A stretch of 64,000 bases of DNA from Bacteroidia bacterium (GTDB taxonomy: Bacteria > Bacteroidota > Bacteroidia > Flavobacteriales > Flavobacteriaceae): NCBI GenBank assembly GCA_030432635.1, contig JAUIMB010000006.1:124001-188000 (forward strand), written 5' to 3'. The number at the start of each line of letters is the position of its first letter. Positions within the stretch are counted from its first letter, which is position 1. A program made the position numbers and the translations under genes. The notes beneath the pieces are model-generated. The model saw only the letters and a program-made list of their open reading frames with translations. It had not been told where the DNA came from and did not search any database. Shown piece after piece: positions 35,740-45,252 of the stretch.

Positions 35740-36712
35740 CGTTTCCTATATTAGTGTTTTAGGGAGATTACTGGAAAATCAGGGATACATTGTTCACTAT
35801 GCATCTAGTTATCACAATAAGCTTTATCGTGCATTACATATGATTTATAAGTTATGTCGATTACGTAAAAAGGTAGATGTCGTTTTGATCGATACCTATA
35901 GCACCCAAAACTTCTATTATGCCTTAATCATTAGTCAACTCTGCAGAGTGTTTAAACTGAAATATATTCCAATTTTACATGGAGGGAATTTACCATCAAG
36001 ATTGGCATCCAATCCCAAAATGAGTAACATGGTATTCAAGCATGCAACTTATAATGTTTCACCTTCGGAATATTTAAAGAATACCTTTGAAGAATTTGGG
36101 TTTAATAATGTTACATACATCCCTAATACCATAGAAATCGAAAATTACCAACAACAAAAGAGAGATTTCAATACTCCGAAGCTCTTGTGGGTGCGATCAT
36201 TTTCCAAAATTTATAATCCGAAGATGGCAATCAAGGTGTTTGAGTCGATTAAGGCACTTTATCCTAATGCCGAGCTGTGTATGGTAGGACCTGATAGTGA
36301 TGGTACGTTATTGGAAACAAAAGAGTTAGCACAATACCTGAACCTTAATGTGAGTTTTACAGGTAAGCTTACAAAGGACGAATGGATAGCACTTTCTATT
36401 CAGTATAATATATTTATAAACACAACCAACTTTGATAATACGCCTTTGAGTGTTATTGAAGCTATGGCACTAGGCTTACCTATTGTTTCCACCAATGTAG
36501 GAGGTATGCCTTATTTGGTGGAGCACAATAGAGATGGCTTTTTGGTCTCGCCCAATCAAGTCGGTGAAATGACCAAGGCCATTTGCCATATCATGGAGCA
36601 TCCAGAGAATAGGGAAAATATGATAAGGAAGGCTCGATCTAAAGTGGAGCAATTCGATTGGATAAATGTAAAAACATTATGGACAGAGATATTAGAGCAA
36701 GATAATTCATAG
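35690..36712 (+). CDS. Family 4 glycosyltransferase
   Basis: A 340-residue GT-B enzyme. It starts MKRILYIGNKLEKKNSNVS and has IPILHGGNLPSRL, YIPNTIEIENY and FDNTPLSVIEAMALGLPIVS. The start codon lies within the polymerase gene, giving an unusually long 50-base overlap in another frame, but the family similarity begins at this ATG. It is the last classical glycosyltransferase before the closing phosphoglycosyltransferase. Confidence 0.87.
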   Translation: MKRILYIGNKLEKKNSNVSYISVLGRLLENQGYIVHYASSYHNKLYRALHMIYKLCRLRKKVDVVLIDTYSTQNFYYALIISQLCRVFKLKYIPILHGGNLPSRLASNPKMSNMVFKHATYNVSPSEYLKNTFEEFGFNNVTYIPNTIEIENYQQQKRDFNTPKLLWVRSFSKIYNPKMAIKVFESIKALYPNAELCMVGPDSDGTLLETKELAQYLNLNVSFTGKLTKDEWIALSIQYNIFINTTNFDNTPLSVIEAMALGLPIVSTNVGGMPYLVEHNRDGFLVSPNQVGEMTKAICHIMEHPENRENMIRKARSKVEQFDWINVKTLWTEILEQDNS

Positions 36713-36758
36713 AATTTAACATAACTTTATATATTTACAGCAACCGATGTTTTTCTGA

Positions 36759-38159
36759 ATGGCACATAAGAAAAAAGACATACATTTTGAGGTATCCGAA
36801 CGGAAGATTCTTTTACGTATTCTCGATATCGTAATGGTAATCACGGGTTTGTATGTTCTGCAAATGAGTATTCCTGATTACGATTATCTAATTATCAGTA
36901 GTACCAATACTGTTCAAATCTTAGTACTAATGTGTTACATCGCTATTTTCGGGTCTATCTTTGAAATTTATGACCTTAGGCAGTCCAGTAAGCTTGATGT
37001 AACCTTCAAGAATATCGTATTAACGGCTTCGACAACAGTTTTATTTTATCTTTTTACTCCTGTATTGACGCCTTTTTTACCTGAACAACGTCTACAAATC
37101 CTATACTTCTTTTTAACTCTCGTTATAGCTATTTTTATGTGGCGATGGGCCTATGTGACTTTTATATCGGTTCCTAGGTTCCATAAGAAAGTGTTGGTGG
37201 TTGGCGAAATTTCAAATATTGAAAGTATTGTTAAACCACTGAATCAATCAGACCCTTATTATAAAATAATTGGATTTATAAACTCTGAACCAGATGCCCA
37301 ATCGTTAGTTAAGTTCAAGGGACTCAAAGAATTCCGTCCTGATGAACTATTGGATATCGTCAAAAAGGAAAAGATATCTGAAGTTTTGGTGGCGAGCTAT
37401 GATTCTGAAAACATTGCACCGCAAGTCTATCACGACTTGATCTATTTGTTAGACCAAGGATTTTCCATTCGTGAATATACTCAGGTGTACGAAGAGGTCA
37501 CAAGCCGTGTGCCTATTCAGTTTGTCGGTAAGGAGTTTTACAGGTACTTTCCGTTTAGTAGAAGTAATCAAAACACAGTATATTTATTCTTTCAACGAAC
37601 GTTCGATATTGTTTTTTCTATTATTGGATTGCTTTTTTGCTTGATTATCTTGCCGTTTGTTGCCTTCGGAAATGCGATTGCCAATAAAGGGCCTTTATTT
37701 TACACTCAAGATCGGGTAGGTAGAAATGGGAAGCTTTTCAAGATTGTTAAGCTTCGTAGTATGGTTGTAAATGCCGAAAAAGGAGGTGCGAAATGGGCAG
37801 AGAAAAATGATGTTAGGATTACCACATTTGGAAAATTCTTAAGGCGAACTCGATTGGATGAAGTGCCACAGTTTTTCAATGTGCTCGTTGGTGAGATGAG
37901 CATAATTGGTCCTCGTCCAGAACGCCCATTTTTTGTTAATGAACTCGCAAAAGTCATCCCTTTTTATGAGACACGTCATATCATCAAACCAGGTCTTACA
38001 GGATGGGCTCAGGTAAAAACACAATATGGTGCATCAGTCGATGAAAGTCTGATTAAGCTGCAGTACGATTTATACTACATCAAACATCGCAGTGTTTTTT
38101 TAGATCTCAATATTATTGTAAAAACCTTGAGTACTATTCTCTATTACAGAGGACAATAA
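36759..38159 (+). CDS. Long polyprenyl-phosphate glycosylphosphotransferase (WcaJ-like)
   Basis: A 466-residue initiating enzyme. Four N-terminal membrane helices (within about 15-145) lead to a CoA-binding-like Rossmann region with KVLVVGEIS. The catalytic domain has an extra hydrophobic segment at about 280-305, then FYTQDRVGRNGKLFKIVKLR, LRRTRLDEVPQFFNVL with the Asp-Glu pair, and MSIIGPRPERP. It transfers a sugar-1-phosphate to undecaprenyl phosphate. This is the second such enzyme of the locus, after the short one at 5989-6573. The frame ends with YYRGQ, typical for the family. Confidence 0.9.
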   Translation: MAHKKKDIHFEVSERKILLRILDIVMVITGLYVLQMSIPDYDYLIISSTNTVQILVLMCYIAIFGSIFEIYDLRQSSKLDVTFKNIVLTASTTVLFYLFTPVLTPFLPEQRLQILYFFLTLVIAIFMWRWAYVTFISVPRFHKKVLVVGEISNIESIVKPLNQSDPYYKIIGFINSEPDAQSLVKFKGLKEFRPDELLDIVKKEKISEVLVASYDSENIAPQVYHDLIYLLDQGFSIREYTQVYEEVTSRVPIQFVGKEFYRYFPFSRSNQNTVYLFFQRTFDIVFSIIGLLFCLIILPFVAFGNAIANKGPLFYTQDRVGRNGKLFKIVKLRSMVVNAEKGGAKWAEKNDVRITTFGKFLRRTRLDEVPQFFNVLVGEMSIIGPRPERPFFVNELAKVIPFYETRHIIKPGLTGWAQVKTQYGASVDESLIKLQYDLYYIKHRSVFLDLNIIVKTLSTILYYRGQ

Positions 38160-38208
38160 TTTTGAGTAGTTGGTGAGCTAGTGAAAGAGGAATTTTTTAA
38201 GTTCTTCA

Positions 38209-39801
38209 CTAAATCTTCCTTTTAGGCCTCCGGAAAAATCCAATCAAAAACATAAATAGTAACACAAACAAGCTAATACGAGCAATATAATCGCCTGCCT
38301 TAACATAAAAAGTAACTTTATCATTGGTCGTCAGTTGTCCAGCTAATGCACCTTTCTCATTGTAATCAAGGCGTTGGATAATATCTCCTCTAGCATTAAT
38401 AAACGCTGAGATACCTGTATTGGCACTTCTTGCAATATCCCGACGCGTTTCTATGGCACGTAATCTGGCATAACTTAAATGTTGCTTATGACCTTGGGTG
38501 GTATTCCACCAAGCATCGTTGGTGATTATCGCTAAAAAATTGGCATCATTCCGAACGTATCCTGTAACAAATTCGCCATAAACGGACTCATAACAGATAA
38601 TGGGTCCAACTTTATATTCGGAATTTGAAGAGGTAAAAACACTTCTGTCATCTTGTGTTGTTTTCATGGCAACCGTACCTCCAAGATCAATCATAATATC
38701 CCCTAAAATGGGTTTTAATAGGTCTTGATACGGAAAATTTTCAATGCCTACGACCAATTTAGATTTATTGTACTGTTGAACAGCACCAGTGGCATTAAGC
38801 ATGATGGCAGAATTATAGTCGTCATACCAAGTTGTGGCATTATACTGATTGGTTTCTGAACGCACCTTCGACGGGTCATGAAACACATCAATAAATGAAA
38901 TGCCTGTCAATAGATTTACATTTGGATGTTGATCAATAAAACGCTGTAACCTACGTTTTAGCAACGCGTTTTTAAACTTCGGAAGTCGCGTGTTTTCAGC
39001 AAAAAATGTTTCAGGTGTGATTATGAAATCTATGGAGTCTGTTAGTTTTGAATTTGATAATTCGAACATAAGTTCTGAAAACTTCATATTGGTCATATTA
39101 TATTTTTCAGAATAAGGATCGATATTTGGTTGGAGTACCATAAGATTAACAGGCTTTCCGTCGTGTTCATAATTCTTGTACATCATTAATGAAATAAACA
39201 CAGGGATTCCAATAATCGCGACACACTTAAGTACTAAAGGTTTTAAAACCACTTTAATTTGATCTTTTTCTACCTTCATCAAGGATTTGAAAATCAAAAT
39301 GTTCAATAGCCAAACCCAAAGTGTACCACCAAACGTTCCAGTGAATTCATACCATTGGATCCAGGTGTAATATTCAGAAAACGCATTGCCGAGATTTAGC
39401 CATGGCCATGAAAACTCCCATACTAAATGTAGCTTTTCAAAACTAATCCAAAGCACTACAAGAAACAATAGACTGCGATTTTGGGACTGTCGCTTGGCAT
39501 ATTTGTGGTAGAGGAGAAATACAGTTGCCATTAATGCAGAATTTACCAAAATAGCAAAACTTGCGCCAAATACATCAGCAAAACGTAACCAATTGGTGGT
39601 GATAAGGTTCCATAGGAAAAATGAAAGATAGGAATAGCCAAAAACCTTAAGTGATTTACGTTTGGTTTCTGAAGATCGCAGCTGCAGTTCGACCATGAGC
39701 AACGGTACAAATGCAAAGAATAAAATTGGAGGAAACCCGTAAGTAGGCCATCCAAAGGCCAAAAGCAATCCTGAAAGTAAGGCGAGTAAGATTCGGTTCA
39801 C
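38209..39801 (-). CDS. lnt: Apolipoprotein N-acyltransferase
   Basis: A 530-residue inner-membrane enzyme that adds the third acyl chain to lipoproteins. Six or more hydrophobic segments form the N-terminal membrane part. The periplasmic nitrilase domain shows the Glu-Lys-Cys triad: Glu in IITPETFF (about 263), Lys in QYNKSKLVVG (about 346) and Cys in GPIICYESVYGE (about 400). A last membrane helix with a basic tail closes the protein. It converges with the end of the polysaccharide locus and lies 94 bases downstream of the PorV-like gene on the same strand. Confidence 0.93.
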   Translation of the reverse strand: MNRILLALLSGLLLAFGWPTYGFPPILFFAFVPLLMVELQLRSSETKRKSLKVFGYSYLSFFLWNLITTNWLRFADVFGASFAILVNSALMATVFLLYHKYAKRQSQNRSLLFLVVLWISFEKLHLVWEFSWPWLNLGNAFSEYYTWIQWYEFTGTFGGTLWVWLLNILIFKSLMKVEKDQIKVVLKPLVLKCVAIIGIPVFISLMMYKNYEHDGKPVNLMVLQPNIDPYSEKYNMTNMKFSELMFELSNSKLTDSIDFIITPETFFAENTRLPKFKNALLKRRLQRFIDQHPNVNLLTGISFIDVFHDPSKVRSETNQYNATTWYDDYNSAIMLNATGAVQQYNKSKLVVGIENFPYQDLLKPILGDIMIDLGGTVAMKTTQDDRSVFTSSNSEYKVGPIICYESVYGEFVTGYVRNDANFLAIITNDAWWNTTQGHKQHLSYARLRAIETRRDIARSANTGISAFINARGDIIQRLDYNEKGALAGQLTTNDKVTFYVKAGDYIARISLFVLLFMFLIGFFRRPKRKI

Positions 39802-39895
39802 TCGAATAATGAGATTTAATGTACTCTAAGTGCAATTTGAAACTCAGAGGTATGGCTTTTTTAAAAATTCGAGGACTTTCCTCAGGTATAATTCA

Positions 39896-40987
39896 TTATC
39901 TAAAGATACTAAAATCGAGCTTCAATGAAAATACGTTGGAGTACAAGGCAACACTTTGGTCACCAATATCGGTAAACGCATAGTCTATTTGGATTCCTCT
40001 GTATTTAAATCCGAGACCAAGACTTGGTTGAAAGCTCAAGTCTTCAGAATTATCGATTTGTAGTTCATTTTGAAAATTCCCTACTCCAGCTCTCAAAAAC
40101 ACAAGGTCAGTATAGCCAAATTCCAATCCCAATGCAGGATTGATACTGGCAAAGGAAGTGGATATAATATCATTGTTTTGCTCAAATCTCACATTGAGAT
40201 CAAATGAAGTAAGCAAAGAATAATCATATCTAAAAACAAATTTCTTTGATAGTCCAATTTGTAACTTTGGAATGGTTAACTCGGTATCCTCAGGAACTGT
40301 TTGGTTTTGTCCTTCAATAGCATTTTGGATATTTGCCAATTTCTCATCGTCAAACGACCATGCGTTAAACGTTGTTGTAATGTCTCGAGCCATTAGGCCG
40401 AACTTCCATGAGTTCTTGGTTTCGAACTGAATTCCTGCATCAAGACCAAAACCCCAAGAATTGGCAAAATCACCAATAATACGTCTAACAACTTTAGCAT
40501 TGATACCATAACTGAAGCCGTCTAAGGGAAGCCGTCTCGCGTACGAAAATGTGAGCGCATAATCTGCAGTTGAAAACAAACTCACACGATCATAATTGAT
40601 GTTTCCTTGATCATCAATAAGTTGTGTGGTGTCTAAAATATCGTCTACTCCAAATCTAATTAGGGAAATGGCTACCGTGCTTCGGTCATCTAAAGGCTTG
40701 GCAAACGCAATGTAATTGTAGTTGGCAATATTGGCAAAATAATTAGAGTGTAGCAGTGCCAATTCATTATCTTCAAGATTAACCAGGCCTGCAGGATTCC
40801 AATATCCAGAATTGACATCAGCGGTGTGTGAAACGACACTATTGCTCATGCCAAGAGCAGCAGCATCCACACCAATATTCAAAAACTCGTTGGAATATTT
40901 AGTCTGTGCAACACTACAAAAAGTCAGCAAAAAAGCGACAATGGGTAGATACGTTTTCAATAGCAAAAAATTTTTACAAAGATGCAC
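39896..40987 (-). CDS. PorV/PorQ family outer-membrane beta-barrel protein
   Basis: A 363-residue protein with a signal peptide ending near FCSVAQ. It opens with NIGVDAAALGMSNSVVS and YWNPAGLVNLEDNEL, the hallmark of PorV/PorQ and FadL-like UPF0164 barrels. PorV shuttles cargo of the type IX secretion system in Bacteroidota. Several paralogues exist per genome, and this one resembles the second PorV-like group more than PorV itself. Beta-strand periodicity continues to the terminal LKLDFSIFR. Role in secretion is inferred. Confidence 0.72.
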   Translation of the reverse strand: MHLCKNFLLLKTYLPIVAFLLTFCSVAQTKYSNEFLNIGVDAAALGMSNSVVSHTADVNSGYWNPAGLVNLEDNELALLHSNYFANIANYNYIAFAKPLDDRSTVAISLIRFGVDDILDTTQLIDDQGNINYDRVSLFSTADYALTFSYARRLPLDGFSYGINAKVVRRIIGDFANSWGFGLDAGIQFETKNSWKFGLMARDITTTFNAWSFDDEKLANIQNAIEGQNQTVPEDTELTIPKLQIGLSKKFVFRYDYSLLTSFDLNVRFEQNNDIISTSFASINPALGLEFGYTDLVFLRAGVGNFQNELQIDNSEDLSFQPSLGLGFKYRGIQIDYAFTDIGDQSVALYSNVFSLKLDFSIFR

Positions 40988-41117
40988 AATATTTTTATTC
41001 TGTTACAACATATAAAAGCAGAATATACTCAGTGATTACAACTGAGAATCTCTTTAGATATTGTACTCCACTTGCAATAGTCGTAAATAGTTTGCTATTT
41101 TTACACAAATCTTATAC

Positions 41118-41861
41118 ATGTCGGTAAAGAAGTACATTCCTAATTTTGTGACCCTACTCAATTTATTCTGCGGAAGTATTGCTGTTATCTTTGCAGTTCA
41201 CAATCATTTTGTGGCGGCTTCGGTCTTTGTGTTTCTAGGGATATTCTTTGATTTTTTTGATGGATTATTAGCACGAACACTTAAGGTGCAAAGTCCGCTT
41301 GGTGTACAATTGGATTCTTTAGCCGATATGGTAACAAGTGGTTTGGTACCTGGAATTGTCATGTTCAAGCTTTTGGCAATAAGTACCAATGTGCCAGAAT
41401 TTGTGACCAAAAATAATTGGAATTCCACATTCAATTTTGAAAGTCTTAATGTTTCATCCGTTGCACTCATAGGCCTGTGTATCACGCTGGCTTCTGCATA
41501 TCGTTTGGCGAAATTTAATGTTGACGAAGATCAGCAAGGTTATTTTAAAGGATTACCGACACCAGCTAACGCTTTGTTGATTTTATCCTTACCCTTAATA
41601 ATAGAATTTCAAAATAGCAGTTTAGCGACATCCTTAATACTCAATCCTTGGTTTTTGATTGGGTTTACCATATTGAGTTGTTATATGCTGAATTCAGGTA
41701 TAAAACTTTTTGCCTTGAAGTTTAAGGACTTCAGTTTTGCCAACAATGTATTCAAATACATTCTCTTGACGGCTGCGATTATTCTGTTGATTTGCTTTCA
41801 GTTCATAGCCATACCAATTATAATTCTGTTATATATTATTTTATCCTTAATTAAATCATAG
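41118..41861 (+). CDS. pssA: CDP-diacylglycerol-serine O-phosphatidyltransferase
   Basis: A 247-residue integral membrane enzyme of the CDP-alcohol phosphatidyltransferase family. The catalytic pattern DG-x2-AR-x8-G-x3-D-x3-D is complete, running from DGLLAR to GVQLDSLAD. N-terminal KYIPNFVTLLNLFCGSIAV and about six to eight membrane segments fit PssA, which makes phosphatidylserine, the precursor of phosphatidylethanolamine. PgsA is the alternative, but the NLFCG start favours PssA. It is divergent from the PorV-like gene. Confidence 0.88.
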   Translation: MSVKKYIPNFVTLLNLFCGSIAVIFAVHNHFVAASVFVFLGIFFDFFDGLLARTLKVQSPLGVQLDSLADMVTSGLVPGIVMFKLLAISTNVPEFVTKNNWNSTFNFESLNVSSVALIGLCITLASAYRLAKFNVDEDQQGYFKGLPTPANALLILSLPLIIEFQNSSLATSLILNPWFLIGFTILSCYMLNSGIKLFALKFKDFSFANNVFKYILLTAAIILLICFQFIAIPIIILLYIILSLIKS

Positions 41862-41867
41862 ACTACG

Positions 41868-42683
41868 ATGTTAGAAGTCATTTTTACTTTGTTAATGCTT
41901 GTCATGTTACAAGCAGTACTAGGGTTCGACAACCTACTTTATATTTCACTCGAATCAAAAAAAGCACCTGTCACAGACCAAAAGCGTGTTCGGAAAGTAG
42001 GTATTTTGATCGCTATTGTACTGCGAATTGTGTTGTTGTTTGTCTTGGTTTCCATTATCGATTTTTTTCAGGAACCGTTTTCATGGCTTACAGGAAAGAT
42101 TGGTGATGTGCTTGATTTTGCGTTTAATGGTCACAGCTTGATCGTTTTGGCTGGTGGAGCATTCATCATTTATACCGCTATCAAGGAAATTTGGCATATG
42201 ATAGGCAAGGCTGACCTTCATGAAGCGGTTGATGACGAAGGTAAAGGCAAAAAATCCTCAAATGCAGTAATTGCCAGTATTGTGCTCATGAACTTAGTGT
42301 TTTCTTTTGATTCCATTCTAGCCGCAATTGGATTGACCAGTGATATAGAAAATGCAACAACGGCATTTATCGTCATGGCAATTGCCATTGTATTAAGTGG
42401 TATCTTAATGTTGGTATTGGCAGATAAAATTTCGGTATTCTTGGCAAAAAATAGAATGTACGAAGTCCTTGGATTGTTCATTTTATTTATTGTAGGGATT
42501 ATGTTGGTCACTGAAGGAGGACATTTGGCCCACATTAAGATTTTTGGCAATGAAATTGTACCAATGAGCAAAACGACCTTCTATTTTGTTATTGTCATTT
42601 TGGTTGTGACCGATATTGTTCAAGGTCGATACCAAAAGAAATTGATCGCTGAAAACAGCAAATCTAAAAACCAATCTGTTTAA
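41868..42683 (+). CDS. TerC family integral membrane protein
   Basis: A 271-residue protein with seven or so membrane helices. It has FDNLLYISLESKK near the start and VFSFDSILAAIGLT in the middle, the two acidic-polar motifs of the TerC/Alx family. Members are linked to metal (Mn) efflux and tellurite resistance. It starts six bases after pssA and precedes the acetyltransferase by 12 bases, so the three form a likely operon. Confidence 0.87.
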   Translation: MLEVIFTLLMLVMLQAVLGFDNLLYISLESKKAPVTDQKRVRKVGILIAIVLRIVLLFVLVSIIDFFQEPFSWLTGKIGDVLDFAFNGHSLIVLAGGAFIIYTAIKEIWHMIGKADLHEAVDDEGKGKKSSNAVIASIVLMNLVFSFDSILAAIGLTSDIENATTAFIVMAIAIVLSGILMLVLADKISVFLAKNRMYEVLGLFILFIVGIMLVTEGGHLAHIKIFGNEIVPMSKTTFYFVIVILVVTDIVQGRYQKKLIAENSKSKNQSV

Positions 42684-42695
42684 TTCGATGCAAAT

Positions 42696-43226
42696 ATGAC
42701 ACAACTTAGATTCTTTGTTAAGGATGTCAGGCGAATGCTAGGAAAACGAAAAATTAGGGTTTTGCATGTTTGGTTAGGTCGTTGTTTTTGGGGTGTTTTT
42801 ATGTATAGGTTTGAACGAAGTCTGTATCTTTTAGTAGGTAAGAGCTATGGAATTATTAGAGTACCTTTCATTCCATTGCTGAACCTGTTAAATATGTATT
42901 CAAATATTGATATTCATTACAAAGCCAAGATCGAAGGCGGTTTGATAATTTTGCACCCATCAGTAGGTTGTGTCGTTTCTGGACAGGTAAGTATCGGAAA
43001 AAACCTAACGTTGACTGGTGGAAATGTCATCGGAATTAAAAAAAGTTCGGAACAAGTATTTGTAATAGGGGATAATTGTACTTTAGGTGCTAATGCTACG
43101 GTAATTGGACCACTGCAACTTGCAGATGGTATTGTTATTGGTGCATCGGCTTGCGTTACCAAAAGTTTTTTAGATGAAGGCTCTGTATTGGTAGGTGTTC
43201 CCGCTAAGGTTTGGCAGACAACGTAA
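42696..43226 (+). CDS. Serine acetyltransferase-like hexapeptide protein
   Basis: A 176-residue hexapeptide-repeat acyltransferase. The left-handed helix spans about 70-170 with LHPSVGCVVSGQVSIGKNLTLTGGNVIG and GDNCTLGANATVIGPLQL, ending VLVGVPAKVW. It resembles short CysE-like or WcaB-like enzymes. The N-terminal helical domain of true CysE is reduced, so O-acetylation of a glycan is as likely as serine acetylation. Confidence 0.75.
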   Translation: MTQLRFFVKDVRRMLGKRKIRVLHVWLGRCFWGVFMYRFERSLYLLVGKSYGIIRVPFIPLLNLLNMYSNIDIHYKAKIEGGLIILHPSVGCVVSGQVSIGKNLTLTGGNVIGIKKSSEQVFVIGDNCTLGANATVIGPLQLADGIVIGASACVTKSFLDEGSVLVGVPAKVWQTT

Positions 43227-43237
43227 TATTCTTGAAA

Positions 43238-43981
43238 TTAAAATTCCAATTTCTTTTTGCGCAACTCAAAGTTTTGGCCCAAATACACTTTTCTTACCAT
43301 ATCATCACTTGCCAAATCCTCAGGAATTCCAGCTTTAAGAATACTTCCTTCGAACATTAAATAGGTTCGGTCGGTTATGGCCAAGGTCTCCTGTACATTG
43401 TGATCCGTAATAAGAATACCAATATTTTTCTTTTTTAATTGGGCTACAATGCGCTGAATATCTTCCACAGCAACAGGATCTACACCTGCAAAAGGTTCGT
43501 CTAGGAGAATAAAATCTGGATCGGTTGCTAAGGCACGAGCAATTTCAGTACGTCGACGTTCACCACCAGACAATAAATCACCTCTATTTTTTCGAATATG
43601 CCCTAAACTAAATTCTTCAATCAAGGATTCCATTTTGTCTTTTTGAGCGGCTTTACTCAATTTTGTCATTTGAAGTACACTCAAAATGTTATCCTCAATA
43701 CTCAGTTTCCTAAAGACAGATGCCTCTTGTGCCAAATAGCCAATGCCATTTTGTGCGCGTTTGTACATCGGGAAGTTTGTGATTTCGGTATTATCCAAAA
43801 AAATGTTGCCACCATTGGGTTTAATTAATCCAACAATCATATAAAACGATGTTGTTTTTCCGGCACCATTAGGTCCTAAGAGTCCAACAATCTCACCTTG
43901 GTTGACTTCCAAGGAGACATCCTTCACAACTTTTCGACCGTTGTAGGACTTCATCAGATTATCTGCTCTTAGTTTTTTCAT
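43238..43981 (-). CDS. lptB: LPS export ABC transporter ATPase
   Basis: A 247-residue ATPase with Walker [10 protein letters not shown], signature [16 protein letters not shown] and Walker [14 protein letters not shown]. The [11 protein letters not shown] and [10 protein letters not shown] segments are diagnostic of LptB, which powers lipopolysaccharide extraction from the inner membrane with LptF and LptG. I place the start at [10 protein letters not shown] (43981) rather than the longer frame from 44017, since the family begins there. It faces the acetyltransferase tail to tail with an 11-base gap. Confidence 0.92.
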   Translation of the reverse strand: MKKLRADNLMKSYNGRKVVKDVSLEVNQGEIVGLLGPNGAGKTTSFYMIVGLIKPNGGNIFLDNTEITNFPMYKRAQNGIGYLAQEASVFRKLSIEDNILSVLQMTKLSKAAQKDKMESLIEEFSLGHIRKNRGDLLSGGERRRTEIARALATDPDFILLDEPFAGVDPVAVEDIQRIVAQLKKKNIGILITDHNVQETLAITDRTYLMFEGSILKAGIPEDLASDDMVRKVYLGQNFELRKKKLEF

Positions 43982-44060
43982 TATTGCAAATGATTTTGGC
44001 GAAAATAGGGATTTCAATAATTCCCGCGTTTCAGTTTATTAAAAGTTTAACGCCTAGGGT

Positions 44061-44417
44061 TTAATGGTTTTCAGGTTGGGCTTCCAAAGCATCCCAATAT
44101 TCATAAGCTTTTCGTAAATGTGGAATCACTATGGTGCCACCAACTAAAGTTGCGATGCTTAAGGCTTCGACGACTTCCGCTTTACGCAATCCAGCTTCAT
44201 GACTTGATTGTAAATGGTACTTAATACAGTCGTCACAACGTAACACCGTAGATGCGACCAAACCGAGAAGTTCCTTTGTTTTCTTATCCAGAGCGCCTTC
44301 CGCAAAGGCATTGGTGTCCAAATTGAAAATACGCTTGATGACCTTATTATTGTCTTCGAGAATGGCGTCGTTCATTTTGGAACGATAAGCATTGAATTCG
44401 GAAACGATATCTGACAT
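44061..44417 (-). CDS. Carboxymuconolactone decarboxylase/AhpD-like protein
   Basis: A 118-residue protein with an AhpD-like CxxC motif, RCDDCIKYHLQSSHEAG, which carries a redox-active cysteine pair and a nearby His. Members are small alkylhydroperoxidase-type or decarboxylase-type trimers. It starts one base after the tatC stop, so it is part of the kdsD-tatC transcript. Natural substrate unknown. Confidence 0.85.
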   Translation of the reverse strand: MSDIVSEFNAYRSKMNDAILEDNNKVIKRIFNLDTNAFAEGALDKKTKELLGLVASTVLRCDDCIKYHLQSSHEAGLRKAEVVEALSIATLVGGTIVIPHLRKAYEYWDALEAQPENH

Positions 44418-44418
44418 A

Positions 44419-45252
44419 TTAGGCTGCTTTTTTAGTTTTTGCTTTTCGTTTTTGGCCTCTCACCACAATTTTAGATATAAATATACTGACTTGGTATAGA
44501 ATCAGAATAGGTATGGCAACGATAATTTGACTGGCTAAATCTGGAGGCGTAATAATTGCTGAAAGGATTAATACAAAGACTAAGGCAAATTTGCGATATT
44601 TCTTCATGATTTGTGGAGTTACCACACCAACCTTTGTTAAAAAATATACAATTATAGGAAGTTCAAACACAAGACCTGATGCCAAACTCGATGAGCGTAC
44701 CAAGGCAATGTACGAACTGATGTCAAATTCATTTGAAATTTCTGCACTTACACTATAGTTGGCCAAGAAATTAATCGATAAGGGCACCACGATGAAGTAA
44801 CCAAACAGTACACCAATAAAGAACAATAATGAAGTAGTAAAAATAAAACCCTTCGAATATTTACGTTCGTTTTTGTGTAAGCCAGGACTTATAAAGCTCC
44901 AAAGTTGATAGATTACATAGGGAAAAGCAAGAACTAGACCTGAATAAATGGATGTCCATATATCTGCTGAAAATTGACCAGCCATGGTTCTACTTTGAAT
45001 CCTGAATGGAAATTCAGTAGCACAAAAAGTAGTGTCTTTTATACCTATAAATTCGGAAGCCTTGCATAGCCATTTGTAGGTTGGAAAATCCATGCGCTTG
45101 GGTGCAAAAATAATATGTTCAAAAATGAAATTACTGAATATAAATGCAATGGTAGCACAGATTAATACAGAAATTGAAATCCGAATCAAATGCCATCTCA
45201 AATCTTCGAGATGGTCTAAAAACGACATTTCGTTAGGATTGGATGTTGCCAT
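44419..45252 (-). CDS. tatC: Sec-independent protein translocase subunit TatC
   Basis: A 277-residue protein with six membrane helices. MSFLDHLEDLRWHLIRI is the conserved N-terminal motif and FISPGLHKNERKY the conserved first-loop motif. TatC recognises twin-arginine signal peptides. A long periplasmic insert (about 60-105, with two Cys) is seen in Bacteroidota members. Its ATG shares one base with the kdsD stop. Confidence 0.93.
   Translation of the reverse strand: MATSNPNEMSFLDHLEDLRWHLIRISISVLICATIAFIFSNFIFEHIIFAPKRMDFPTYKWLCKASEFIGIKDTTFCATEFPFRIQSRTMAGQFSADIWTSIYSGLVLAFPYVIYQLWSFISPGLHKNERKYSKGFIFTTSLLFFIGVLFGYFIVVPLSINFLANYSVSAEISNEFDISSYIALVRSSSLASGLVFELPIIVYFLTKVGVVTPQIMKKYRKFALVFVLILSAIITPPDLASQIIVAIPILILYQVSIFISKIVVRGQKRKAKTKKAA

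Noticed and set aside
2703-38159. Mobile element or recent transfer of the polysaccharide locus
   Set aside because: No transposase, integrase, flanking direct repeat or tRNA was seen at either end, and I did not compute base composition.
38160-38208. Possible terminator between the WcaJ-like gene and lnt
   Set aside because: The pairing AGTGAA/TTCACT is short and interrupted and lacks a clean T-run.
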